A DNA stretch of 64,000 nucleotides, taken from Prostheceraeus crozeri (taxonomy: Eukaryota > Platyhelminthes > Polycladida > Euryleptidae). Below the pieces are notes generated by a model. That model was not told the DNA's origin. It ran no database searches and worked only from the letters and a program-made list of their open reading frames with translations. This document shows positions 33,482-41,827 of the stretch, piece by piece. The stretch spans positions 310,001 through 374,000 of the forward strand of contig CAJQUW010006864.1 in assembly GCA_907163375.1 (NCBI GenBank), in the 5' to 3' direction. The position numbers and the translations under genes are program-made. The first letter of the stretch is position 1. The number at the start of each line of letters is the position of its first letter.

Positions 33482-33675
33482 TGAAGAAGCTATGTTGCAT
33501 CCCATGTTCAGAGTTGCCAAACATTCATGTGTCATTGAACTGCTTAAGTACATGTTGTAAAAGTGATTCATACAAGACGGCTCAAAAAAGTAGTAAAAGC
33601 AGGACTCAAACACAAACGCAAACCCTAGCAGAGAAAAAGACTGATACTTTGAGGCAAATAAACAATCCCTCTTAA
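33481..33675 (+). CDS. Small Cys-rich hypothetical protein
   Basis: 64 residues; starts in a TAATG overlap with the previous gene and ends 6 bases before the integrase. The N-terminal half contains CCIPC, NC and TCC, a possible metal-binding cluster. The second half is Ser/Lys/Thr/Gln-rich. No homologue recognised. Confidence 0.45.
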   Translation: MKKLCCIPCSELPNIHVSLNCLSTCCKSDSYKTAQKSSKSRTQTQTQTLAEKKTDTLRQINNPS

Positions 33676-33681
33676 TAGACG

Positions 33682-34749
33682 ATGGATGAACATCTGAAAT
33701 CAATTTACTATGACCCAAAGCATTGTGCAGGTTATGCTTCAGTGAAAAAGTTGTCACATGCAAGTGGTTATTCACAGAAACAAGTGAAGAGATGTTTAAA
33801 AGCTCAACCTGCATATACATTGCACACACAAGCTCGAAAACGTTATCCTACCCGTTCTTATATCGTTCATGATATTGATGAACAATGGCAAGCAGATTTG
33901 GCTGATGTTTCTTTATTAGCTAAAAAGAATAAAGGCTATCGCTTTCTCCTAACTGTCATTGACTTATTTTCTCGTTATGCTTGGGTTCAACCACTCAAGA
34001 CAAAGCGTGGTGAAGAAGTGGCCGAGGCTTTCCAAAATATTTTCAGTGAAGGACGCATTCCCACACGTATTCAGACTGATCAAGGGAAAGAGTTTGAAAA
34101 CAGACATGTGCGTGCTTTATTTCGCAAACACAACATTGAGCTGTTTAGTGTGAAAAGTGCATACAAGGCTGCAGTGGTCGAGCGCTTTAACCGTACACTG
34201 AAAACTCGCCTATGGCGCTATTTCACTGCAAAAGTAACACAAAAGTGGACGGATGTATTGCAAGATACTGTACACACTTACAATCATTCTGTCCATCGTA
34301 TGATTGGTCACAAACCTGCTGACATAACTCCAGACATGGTGGATACAATCCGTGAAATCAATGCTAAACGCAGGCAACCATCACAAGGTAAACGTGACAT
34401 TCAGGTTGGTGACAAAGTTCGCATTTCCAAGGTGAAAAGCGTGTTTGCGAAAGGATATCTTCCCAATTGGACGGAAGAAATATTTACTGTCTCTGAGGTT
34501 AACAAGAAATTCAAGCCCACTACCTACAAGCTTCGCGATTATCATGGTGAAGAGATTGAAGGGAGTTTTTATCGTCATGAGATAACACCCATCACCAAAG
34601 AAGATGATGACTACCTGGTTGAAAAGATACTTCGTCACCAAACGCGACAAGGGGAAAAGTGGAGCCTGGTGAAATGGGCTGGCTATCCAAATTCAATGAA
34701 CAGTTGGATTCGTCATTCTGACCTTTATCGTGTTAGTCAACGTTCCTAA
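33682..34749 (+). CDS. Retroviral-type integrase with C-terminal chromodomain
   Basis: 355 residues, intact. An N-terminal helical DNA-binding-like region spans 1-55. The rve catalytic core has D72 (WQADLADV), D133 (IQTDQGKEF) and E168 (AAVVERFNRT), giving the expected D-35-E spacing. A beta-rich SH3-like region is at about 235-300. A chromodomain is at about 305-350 (VEKILRHQ..., WSLVKWAGYP, SWIRHSDL). The family includes the C. elegans transposon-derived protein F54H12.3. The enzyme joins element ends to host DNA, and the 6-bp duplication around this copy is the expected product. The chromodomain may steer insertion to marked chromatin. Confidence 0.9.
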   Translation: MDEHLKSIYYDPKHCAGYASVKKLSHASGYSQKQVKRCLKAQPAYTLHTQARKRYPTRSYIVHDIDEQWQADLADVSLLAKKNKGYRFLLTVIDLFSRYAWVQPLKTKRGEEVAEAFQNIFSEGRIPTRIQTDQGKEFENRHVRALFRKHNIELFSVKSAYKAAVVERFNRTLKTRLWRYFTAKVTQKWTDVLQDTVHTYNHSVHRMIGHKPADITPDMVDTIREINAKRRQPSQGKRDIQVGDKVRISKVKSVFAKGYLPNWTEEIFTVSEVNKKFKPTTYKLRDYHGEEIEGSFYRHEITPITKEDDDYLVEKILRHQTRQGEKWSLVKWAGYPNSMNSWIRHSDLYRVSQRS

Positions 34750-34754
34750 GCAAA
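34747..34754 (+). promoter_or_regulatory. TAAGCAAA motif between integrase and pX-like gene
   Basis: Overlaps the integrase stop codon; 36 bases before the ATG at 34791. Part of the series described under findings. Confidence 0.45.
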
Positions 34755-34790
34755 GTAATGAATTGTGTAAATATAAATAAATAAATACCT

Positions 34791-35180
34791 ATGGATCAAA
34801 CTGCTACGTTTTATTCTGCCCCCTCCTATGCTAGTCATGGAGCTGGCTTTCCCGTTTATGCTGGATCGAGACGTCAAAAAGGGGGTAGTCTATTGGGTGC
34901 TGTCAAAGGTATGATGCTCCCCACTATCGCAAATGTGGGAAAATCAGCTTTAAAGGAAGCTGTAGGATTAGCAGCAGATGTAGCAAGTGATGCGCTTTCA
35001 GGAAGATTGCCGATTCGTGAATCGCTAAAGCGTCATGGAATACAGCGTTTGAAGAATGTCGGTAAGGCTGGTATCAGGTCTGTCATTAGTCATATCAATC
35101 CACTCTCTACTTCAGGCAAACGTAAGCGAAGAGCATCTCGTATACCTCCTAGCAAACGCAGACGACGTGGACTGTTTTAA
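34791..35180 (+). CDS. pX/pVI-like small virion protein candidate
   Basis: 129 residues. The N-terminal part is Tyr/Ser/Gly-rich and contains RRQKGGSLLG, whose GG-S would suit an adenain-type cleavage site. A helical Ala/Val/Lys-rich middle follows. The C-terminus is very basic with KRKRR and SKRRRRGLF. This layout resembles adenovirus core or cement precursor proteins that are cut by the viral protease and bind DNA. Assignment is by analogy; its neighbours are integrase, capsid-like protein and protease. Confidence 0.6.
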   Translation: MDQTATFYSAPSYASHGAGFPVYAGSRRQKGGSLLGAVKGMMLPTIANVGKSALKEAVGLAADVASDALSGRLPIRESLKRHGIQRLKNVGKAGIRSVISHINPLSTSGKRKRRASRIPPSKRRRRGLF

Positions 35181-35182
35181 TT

Positions 35183-36462
35183 ATGGAATGTAAAACCACA
35201 TCCCTTTGCTAAATTGATAGAACACCTATACAGACGGATATCATTAGAAATTATGTATCCATTCGTTATCCACAGACACGTATTGATTCTGGTAGTGTCA
35301 TTGAATTTTTAATACCAGGAAATGATGCTGAGTACATCGATGTAAATGACATCAATCTACATGTTAAGTTTAAGATAGTAAATAAGGACGGTACCAACCT
35401 TGATGATGAGGACAAAGTAGCCGTGAATAACTTGGCAATAGCAACGCTCTTCAAGGATGTATCATTGACCATTGGTGAAACTCGGGTTGAAGGTGGTCAA
35501 CACAGTTATCCCTATCTCGGTTATTTTTCAACAGTCATGCAGTTCCAGCCACAAGCACAAAAGAGTCACATGGCTGTTATGGGTTGGTGTAAAGATGAAG
35601 CTGGTAAATTTGATAGTGACAAAAACAAGGGATTTGTCACTCGTGAAAAGTGGACTGCAGAAAGTAGGGTGTGTGAATTATATGGTCCCCTATACTTGGA
35701 CTTTTTCCGTCAATCACGTTTCTTAATGTCAAAAGTAGACATGCGAGTTCATCTCTTACCGAACGATCCTAAATTTGTATTGAATTCTTATGGAGCAAAG
35801 ACTGAGTTTAAGATTGTGTTTGAAAGTGTTAGACTTTATGTGCGACGAATGACAGTGAATCCTTCGGTGATTAATGGTCACGAGATGGGTTTGAAGAAGT
35901 ATGATGCTCTTTATGATGTAAATCATACTGAGATCCATAGTTTCACCATTCCTCGTGCGCAAAAGAGCTTTGTTAAAGATAGTTTGTTTCCTATACAATC
36001 ACCAAAAATGATCATTGTGGGATTGATTGAAATTATGCATACAATGGTAATATATCGAAGAATCCCCTCAACTTTGAACACTTTGGTTTAAATCAAATCG
36101 GATTGTATCGCGATACGGATTGCATTCCTGGTACTCCTTTTTGCCCAGACTTTGCCAATGGACATTATTCTCGCTCATATCAAAATACTATGGAGACCTT
36201 TAAATACTGGAATACTGATGACACCAATGGTTTGACCTGTGATGAATTTGCTAAAGGTTATACACTTTACGCATTTGATTTGACAGCAAACAATGAAGCA
36301 GGTGCTTCTTATCTTCCGGGCACTGCCACGAAGGGTCTTAAACTAGAATTCTTCTTTGAAAAAGATTTGACGAAAACAGTCAATGTACTCATCTATGCTG
36401 TGTTCGATTCCACCATTCGAATTAACAGACTACGTGACGTTTCCGCTTCTTATACAAGTTAA
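35183..36462 (+). pseudogene. Capsid-like protein of the F54H12.2 family, broken
   Basis: Reads for about 426 codons, with an in-frame TAA at codon 10 (35210-35212) and a frameshift at about 36031-36045. The order of strands and motifs (PQTRIDSGSVIEFLIPG, then SYPYLGYFSTVM, later DEFAKGYTLYAFDLT) resembles what databases label uncharacterized protein F54H12.2, adjacent to an integrase in Polinton-derived loci. It is likely a jelly-roll capsid component; whether major or minor is not settled by sequence alone. It lies immediately before the protease gene (TAATG overlap). Both lesions would stop a full-length product unless they are sequence errors. Confidence 0.75.
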
Positions 36463-36923
36463 TGAGTTGGTTATCTGATGCAGAGCTAGAGAGAGTCGTT
36501 CAAGAACATGGTGATGAACGCACTGTTGCAGCATTTCGAGGTGTGTTTTCCATTAATAATATGCCCACAGTTTTGCCAAAAACACCCTCATTCATTATCA
36601 TGAATACTGATACAGCAAACTTACCCGGCAAACACTGGAAAGTTTTGTTTATTGATAAAAACTATTGCGGTGAAATCTTTGATTCATTGGCCTTACCAAA
36701 TTGTGATTATGTCACACGTTTCATGAACCGTCATTCACGAAAATGGATTCGCAATGCTTTGGCCTATCAACATCCCTTGTCTTCAACATTTGGAGCCTAT
36801 GCCCTCTACTTTGTAATGCAACGACTACATTATGACTCTCTACATGACATTTGTAAACATTTTTCACATGATACCCTTGTCAATGAAAAGCGCATTCGTA
36901 ACTTTTATAAAAGCCTTCAATAA
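36462..36923 (+). CDS. Adenain-like cysteine protease with nucleophile position changed
   Basis: 153 residues, open throughout. Adenain features are H58 in GKHWKVLFID, D74 in FDSL and Q103 in AYQHPLSST. Position 110, where the family has the catalytic Cys followed by Gly, is Phe (codon TTT at 36789-36791) followed by GAYALYFV. The family matures virion proteins, and candidate substrates lie next door (34791, 31779). This copy should lack peptidase activity. An AATAAA overlaps the stop (36919-36924), a likely poly(A) signal. Confidence 0.85.
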   Translation: MSWLSDAELERVVQEHGDERTVAAFRGVFSINNMPTVLPKTPSFIIMNTDTANLPGKHWKVLFIDKNYCGEIFDSLALPNCDYVTRFMNRHSRKWIRNALAYQHPLSSTFGAYALYFVMQRLHYDSLHDICKHFSHDTLVNEKRIRNFYKSLQ

Positions 36924-36924
36924 A
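36919..36924 (+). terminator. Poly(A) signal overlapping the protease stop
   Basis: AATAAA at the protease stop codon; the next gene on this strand begins 500 bases downstream. Confidence 0.45.
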
Positions 36925-37040
36925 TATGTACGATTAAAATTTGTTTTCTTCATTATACTTCAATGGAAAAGTAGATGATGTGATTGAATAGGTTGTATTT
37001 AGTCATCAAACATGAATAGGTAGAGATAAGAAGACATTGT

Positions 37041-37391
37041 TCACTTGTCACATTCATGCTTATGAGTGTTGGTTTGTTTAAGGTAAGTCATGATGCGAGG
37101 ATGTATACGTTCTCTATACTTGTTCCAACTTGAGGATGTAAAATGTATAACACCATATTGATCATGAAGAGCAATGAAATCTCGTCGAATAATGAATAGA
37201 CGTCCACCTAGAGGGATATAGTACATTGGATGATGCATGATATGTAGAGCATCGTGCAGGTTATCGATTTGAAAAGGTGATAAACTTATTTTAACGTGTC
37301 GATGAGTATCGTAAAAGGTAATGCGTCGAGCCTTCCATGTAACATGACACTGAGAAGAGAGCTTGGCAATCATGGTTAGTTTTAGACACAT
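37041..37391 (-). CDS. Hypothetical minus-strand protein inside the plus-strand cluster
   Basis: About 116 residues from the ATG at 37391. It has KARRITFYDTHRHVKISLSP, then DNLHDALHIM, YIPLGGRLFIIRRDFIALHD and HFTSSSWNKYRE, a beta-strand pattern followed by a helix-strand-rich part. There is a faint resemblance to PC4-like nucleic-acid-binding folds, too weak for a name. It is transcribed against its neighbours. A TAAGCAAA motif on its own strand (37406-37399) lies 7 bases upstream, which supports the reading. Confidence 0.55.
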   Translation of the reverse strand: MCLKLTMIAKLSSQCHVTWKARRITFYDTHRHVKISLSPFQIDNLHDALHIMHHPMYYIPLGGRLFIIRRDFIALHDQYGVIHFTSSSWNKYRERIHPRIMTYLKQTNTHKHECDK

Positions 37392-37398
37392 CAAAACG

Positions 37399-37425
37399 TT
37401 TGCTTAGTCTTCTCGTTTAAGCAAA
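37399..37425. promoter_or_regulatory. Divergent pair of TAAGCAAA motifs
   Basis: TTTGCTTA (37399-37406, minus-strand TAAGCAAA) and TAAGCAAA (37418-37425) face apart, separated by 11 bases. They stand directly between the divergent genes at 37391 (-) and 37439 (+). This arrangement is what a bidirectional promoter built from the motif would look like. Confidence 0.6.
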
Positions 37426-37438
37426 ACATTCATAAGAA

Positions 37439-38005
37439 ATGGACGAAGTCATGTTGAGATTGATCATCCTATTATCATTTGCAATAGTGACATTAGCGGG
37501 ACGAGGATTAGATGATGCAGTTTGCCTCATCAAATCACCTATTCATGCAACAAGACCTATTGAAGATGTAATTCTTTCCGGCATAGTCGATCCTTGGCAA
37601 AATCATGCTTACAAACTACAGATTTTACGTCAGCGAATGGGTCATGCGTGGGAAATGGTGTTAACAGATTATGGCTTTAAGCGATCACCTGTAGGTGGCA
37701 TCGATTTGATCAATCCTGTACGTCGCATTGCAATGGAATTAAAAAATAGCTGTCGTGTGACCTCATCAATAAAACGTGAAATATTTCATACCCTTGAAGA
37801 TTTTAAACGTAGAAGACCAAGATATCAAGTCATATTTGGTTGTATCAACTATCGCAATATGAAAGAAGGCGGTACAAGCATACTTAGGGGAGTGCATTAT
37901 GTGAAAGGGCAATCACTCTTAACCAAATTCCTAGGACGACAGAAAGTACCTACTGTGAATAGATTGAAAGCAGCAGTTCGTTATGTCATGCGACATAACG
38001 CCTAA
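37439..38005 (+). CDS. PD-(D/E)XK nuclease, restriction-enzyme-like
   Basis: 188 residues, intact. D89 (GGIDLINP) and E100-x-K102 (IAMELKNS) form a PD-(D/E)XK active-site pattern with an extra Asn (N103), followed by a helix region (SSIKREIFHTLEDFKRRRP) and a strand YQVIFGCINY. This order recalls type II restriction-enzyme-like nucleases such as the Eco47II group. A hydrophobic segment at residues 5-20 could be a signal or core helix. Possible roles are host-DNA degradation, replication-intermediate processing or exclusion of competitors; none is proven. A TAAGCAAA motif precedes the gene and another overlaps its stop. Confidence 0.65.
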   Translation: MDEVMLRLIILLSFAIVTLAGRGLDDAVCLIKSPIHATRPIEDVILSGIVDPWQNHAYKLQILRQRMGHAWEMVLTDYGFKRSPVGGIDLINPVRRIAMELKNSCRVTSSIKREIFHTLEDFKRRRPRYQVIFGCINYRNMKEGGTSILRGVHYVKGQSLLTKFLGRQKVPTVNRLKAAVRYVMRHNA

Positions 38006-38010
38006 GCAAA
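38003..38010 (+). promoter_or_regulatory. TAAGCAAA motif before the second capsid-like gene
   Basis: Overlaps the nuclease stop codon; about 40 bases before the first open part of the next gene. Confidence 0.45.
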
Positions 38011-38050
38011 CGACGCTTTATGTTGATACTTTAACACCGAGTTTACAGCA

Positions 38051-39674
38051 GTGTTTCCCAGTAATGCTCAACCTGAGCGATATGAAAATACAGCTGCTGA
38101 GTTTGAGACTGATTTAACACAGCCGATTGACTTAAATGGTGATTGGGAAGTGGTCCTGCAAGATTTGAGCTATGTGAATAATATAAGAACCATTGCAAAT
38201 GAAGAGATTACATTAGGCACTGCAACGAATCAAGACTTGTACTTTCCAAAACTAGAGCGAAATGATGAAGTACATACCTACAACTTGAATGAACATGCAG
38301 CAGAGTGGAATTCTATTCCTACAGTAAACACCCGTCGGGGAAAGCGAGCTGTTGATGAGATTGTAAATGGCCCCACTTTAATTATCACTGCAGATACAGA
38401 CAAACCCATTGATAAAAATGCTTCACCCCTGAAATGGAAACAACCTACAAACCCATCATTCCGTCATCGTTTAGAGCAATCATACTATAATATGAAAATT
38501 CAACGCCTATTGAATGTTATGAATGATTTGGTAAAGGATCTATGGTTCTGGCAAATGGATCCAAATCTACATAAAGTTACCCTCTACATGAGACCGACTA
38601 CTATTTCCCATGGATTTTATGTGAGTGGACCTCTGCAAAAGATATTGAATCTTAAATCACGGTTCTTTCTACCTATCACAAAATTTGATTTGCAGAAGTA
38701 AAAGGAGGCGGTGCCTTCCCTTTGAGAGCTCAAGTGTCCATGAAAGTATCAAAGCAGATTAAGAAATATCCAAATTGGCACAGGAAAAAATTTAATATTA
38801 CCCTTCTTCCCATTGATCGCATGCATGAGCGCTTTGTGCTTTTTAAATCCGGTACTGTTGATGACTTGATCAAACAGGTAAATGAAATGAATGGATTATC
38901 TATGTCCATCACTCGAGTACACAATGAAGCAAGGATTGATTTCCGAAATGATTGTGAGCGTTCAGACATTCGATTTGTTCACATCAATTCTAAATTTCGT
39001 GATTTGCTCTCTTTAAAAAATGACGTCTTATGGTCATACCATGAATGGGGGACTGTGAAAATAACATCTGAACAGCAATCCGATTGTCGAATGGTCCTTT
39101 ATTTCAAACGTACAGACCCTGTTTTACGTCCCAGTCTTACATGGAAGCCAAATGAAAAGTTACCGATACCTCCAAAGCATTATAGCAATGGTTATGATGT
39201 TTGTACATACTTGAACAAGGGTGTATCAAATCTACACTCATATCATTTTGACTATGATCCTAAAGAAAATACATTCTGTATCAGTGTACATGGTAAAACG
39301 GTCATTCACATTTCAAAAGAGTTGACAAAGATTTTAGGATTCAAACGTGACATATTCTACGACGAGAAGTATTGTGGCTCAACATCCTTGCTCGATATGA
39401 ATATCAATCACTTTTACATTTACACTAACTTTATCCATTCAACACAAGTTGGCGGTCAAATGGTTCCCCTTTTAAGATATATTCCTATTGACAGTGGCGA
39501 CTTTGGTGGACCATGCACAGGGAGTTCTTGAACAAGGTATACATTCCAGTCAATGTATCACGATTATCCCATTGCAAATTTGGTATCTATGATGATAGTG
39601 GTAATCCTATTCAATTCATTGGTGGTCGTACTGTCTTAACACTTCATTTTCGTCAGATAACATCAAATCACTAA
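38051..39674 (+). pseudogene. Second capsid-like structural protein, frameshifted
   Basis: Coding-like sequence continues for about 540 codons through three frames: 38051-38701, about 38695-39531, and about 39510-39674, with frameshifts near 38695 and 39515. The N-terminus may begin upstream, in another frame overlapping the nuclease gene (ATG at 37983), implying a third shift near 38055. Visible features are a beta-rich N-terminal part (DLNGDWEVVLQDLSYV), a dibasic RRGKRAVDE site and a C-terminal beta-rich region with HFYIYTNFIHSTQVGGQ and a final GRTVLTLHFRQI strand. It resembles the larger structural protein found with F54H12.2-type genes. Whether it is hexon- or penton-like is unresolved. 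Confidence 0.65.
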
Positions 39675-39718
39675 TGTTGCGTGTGGCGCAGTCAATGTCT
39701 TTTCTTTCTTGATTAGGT

Positions 39719-39748
39719 GGCCGTTAAGGCCGTGGTCTCATAAAGACC
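39719..39748. terminator. Two adjacent hairpins between convergent genes
   Basis: GGCC-GTTAA-GGCC (39719-39731) and GGTCT-CATAA-AGACC (39734-39748). They lie between the end of the + cluster (39674) and the end of the minus gene (39783), so a 3'-end-forming role on either strand is plausible. They do not match the histone stem-loop consensus. Confidence 0.4.
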
Positions 39749-39782
39749 GTTTGGGGCATTCTCTGTCTCATCAAAGGGCTTT

Positions 39783-39968
39783 TCACTCCTGAAAGTCAGC
39801 CTCGTTTATGAAAGGCTCACTCTCTACCGTTTGTAGAGTGAGCTGCTTGCAGCCTTCAATCATTTGTCTCTCTTCCTCTTCCTCTTTTTGTTGAAACTTT
39901 CTCTCAACTTCCTTCTTCGTAGGAGTTGAGGTAGCAAGAGGTGTGAATGTTTCCTCTTTGTCGGACAT
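39783..39968 (-). CDS. Small acidic/charged protein
   Basis: 61 residues from the ATG at 39968, which is preferred over upstream Mets because a TATA box (TATATAAAG, about 40005-39997) lies about 30 bases before it. The sequence begins MSDKEETFTPLATSTPTKKE and has a Glu-rich helix (KFQQKEEEEERQMIEG). No known family. It forms a divergent pair with the gene at 40157. Confidence 0.55.
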   Translation of the reverse strand: MSDKEETFTPLATSTPTKKEVERKFQQKEEEEERQMIEGCKQLTLQTVESEPFINEADFQE

Positions 39969-39994
39969 GACTATGATAGTAAAATGCAAGACAC

Positions 39995-40086
39995 TCTTCT
40001 TTATATATGAGAATGATGCAGTGTGATTGATAAGTGGCTGTCGTCCAATGAGAGATCGCGAAGCAGGGAGAGAGAATCTATATAAG
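39995..40086. promoter_or_regulatory. Divergent TATA promoters
   Basis: The minus strand has CATATATAAAG at about 40007-39997, reading toward 39968. The plus strand has CTATATAAGTG at about 40078-40088, reading toward 40157. The two are about 75 bases apart and may share one control region. Confidence 0.55.
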
Positions 40087-40156
40087 TGCGGTGCAATGAC
40101 CATTTCCTCATAATATCATTAAAATTGATACACCACCGAACGCCTATGCCTTACTC

Positions 40157-40525
40157 ATGCCCAATGCCCCATGCAAGAGGCAAGTAAAAAATATTTACAA
40201 TGGTGAGGTCGAACCGCTAGAGTTGGAGGAGGACGAAACCATCATCATCTCCGACGATGAAACCATCATCTCCGATGATGAAACCATCACCATCTCCGAT
40301 GATGAGACGGAGAAGTCAGAGGTGCAGTATGGTGACTGTGATATTCTGCGAGGCGCATTCCTGAATGCGTCAGCGAAAGACATTGTAAATGAGAATGACA
40401 TCAACATTTTACGAGGTTGGCAAGAGCTCTTCTCCCCAAATAGTCAACCTCGCAATGAAGAGGAGTTTGATTATGTTAATGTTATGTTTCGCCTTGTGGT
40501 GAAACGTATTGCCGATTTGGAATAA
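40157..40525 (+). CDS. Acidic protein with three tandem SUMO-interaction-like motifs
   Basis: 122 residues. Residues 29-50 carry three consecutive units of two or three Ile/Thr residues followed by SDDE (IIISDDE, TIISDDE, ITISDDE), matching the hydrophobic-then-acidic pattern of SUMO-interacting motifs. The N-terminus has a short basic patch (CKRQVK); the C-terminal half is helical. It has its own TATA box. It could bind SUMOylated host nuclear proteins such as PML-body-type components; this is inference from the motif. A short upstream ATG (40145) opens a 13-codon frame. AATAAA at 40521-40526 overlaps the stop. Confidence 0.65.
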   Translation: MPNAPCKRQVKNIYNGEVEPLELEEDETIIISDDETIISDDETITISDDETEKSEVQYGDCDILRGAFLNASAKDIVNENDINILRGWQELFSPNSQPRNEEEFDYVNVMFRLVVKRIADLE

Positions 40526-40529
40526 ATGT

Positions 40530-40920
40530 ATATCATGACAGTGTTGTTTTTCCTTCATAAAAACTGCATGGCTTCGAAAGGATCATCGAGTAAGCATAGT
40601 ATCGATTGGGTGGTATTGTTAGAATAAGATATCCTATCATCTAGACACTTAACACAGTTACTAGAAATCATTCAACATATGAAACATGATTTTAGGTGAA
40701 GCAACGTTATCTGAGAATGAGCCATGAGTTCTGCTTGTCACTCTTACACCACACGTATACAAAATCATTTTCTATCTTCTCTGATGGTGTCATCCTTTTT
40801 GATGGAAAAGTAGACCGATAATAAATGTGTTAACTAACCCCATATCTAAATTCCTCCATTTATTTCCATTTCAAGATAAATACATTGCAAAACAAAGACA
40901 TGTAGTATGTAGGTTTATTT
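40530..40920. other. Intergenic stretch of the element
   Basis: No gene seen. It shares TGGAAAAGTAGA with the stretch after the protease gene (about 36965). A minus-strand AATAAA (40919-40914) serves the gene at 40922. Confidence 0.45.
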
Positions 40921-40921
40921 T

Positions 40922-41173
40922 TCACTCAAAGTTGAGAGGGATCACTTTTAAATTTGGATAGATTGTAAAATGTTTTGGACGCTTGGGAGCGTCGGGCACT
41001 TTCCTCACACGCATCGTTTTTGGCGTGAATTCACCATCAGTCCACACAACTTTTTCAATGACGGCTTTCTTGCGGGACCCATCCTCTTGCTCACACTTGT
41101 CTTCATCCCATTCATCAATGACTTCAAATACTTTGTTTAAGATCTCTAAGGTGGGAGATATACCTTTCATCAT
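40922..41173 (-). CDS. Small hypothetical protein with TATA promoter
   Basis: 83 residues from the ATG at 41173 (MMKGISP...), chosen because TATATAAG lies about 45 bases upstream (about 41219-41212). The reading frame remains open to 41245. It has an acidic centre (VIDEWDEDKCEQEDG), then a WTDGEFTPKTMRVRKVPDAP segment. Not recognised. An AATAAA follows within a few bases of the stop. Confidence 0.55.
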   Translation of the reverse strand: MMKGISPTLEILNKVFEVIDEWDEDKCEQEDGSRKKAVIEKVVWTDGEFTPKTMRVRKVPDAPKRPKHFTIYPNLKVIPLNFE

Positions 41174-41211
41174 GAGATAGATGAGAATGAGAAGTGCTGC
41201 AATCGTTTCAC

Positions 41212-41219
41212 TTATATAG
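41212..41219 (-). promoter_or_regulatory. TATA box of the 40922-41173 gene
   Basis: TATATAAG on the minus strand, about 40-45 bases before the chosen ATG. Confidence 0.5.
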
Positions 41220-41317
41220 TTATTTAACAATGAATTCCTCAACAACCAATCACAATGATTCTAATTCAGATGAGGATTCCTTTTTTCACTTTATCAACCT
41301 GTGTGGCAGTAAAAACT

Positions 41318-41615
41318 TAGTACAACATGATACACTTTCTGACTAGACTCGTGAATATACCTTCGATGATCAAAGTTTTCTAACTATACATCATCAACCT
41401 GTGTTACAGTAAAACTTTTGTACGACACTGACAAGAGCTTGTTCACTAGCGAAAAGAGAAGTCTGTGATGTGTTGCGTGTGGCGCATGAATGTCCTCCCG
41501 TTTCATCCCTTCATCATTTTTCTTCCCCTCTGCATTCCATATCCGAAGATATGTGGCGGGCTTGGGACCGCTTTAGCTGCATTAGAAGGTTGGCCTCTAA
41601 AAGAGCCCATGGGTC
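41318..41615. repeat. Internal inverted repeat, right arm
   Basis: Inverted copy of 29945-30245. It diverges by several small indels (for example near GGCGGGCTTGGG), which break any shared reading frame. A second fragment of its TGTTGCGTGTGGCGCA block occurs at 39674-39690. Confidence 0.8.
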
Positions 41616-41827
41616 GTTCTCCGTCCACCGACACTACTACTGCAAACACTCTGAAGGGAAAATAATAGGAGATTAGATGAGCTACAAAAAATAATTATGT
41701 TGAATTGACTTACTGGGAACCTTCTTTCTAACTTTTCTGACGACGAAGTCATCAAGCTCTCCATTGATATTCATCGTCATGTGGAGGCAGCGAACTCCAT
41801 CCCCCTCGTAACACAACTGCGTTTCGT

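Noticed and set aside
33481..33675. Metallothionein-like reading of the small Cys-rich ORF
   Set aside because: Too few Cys pairs and a long Ser/Thr/Gln tail; function left open.
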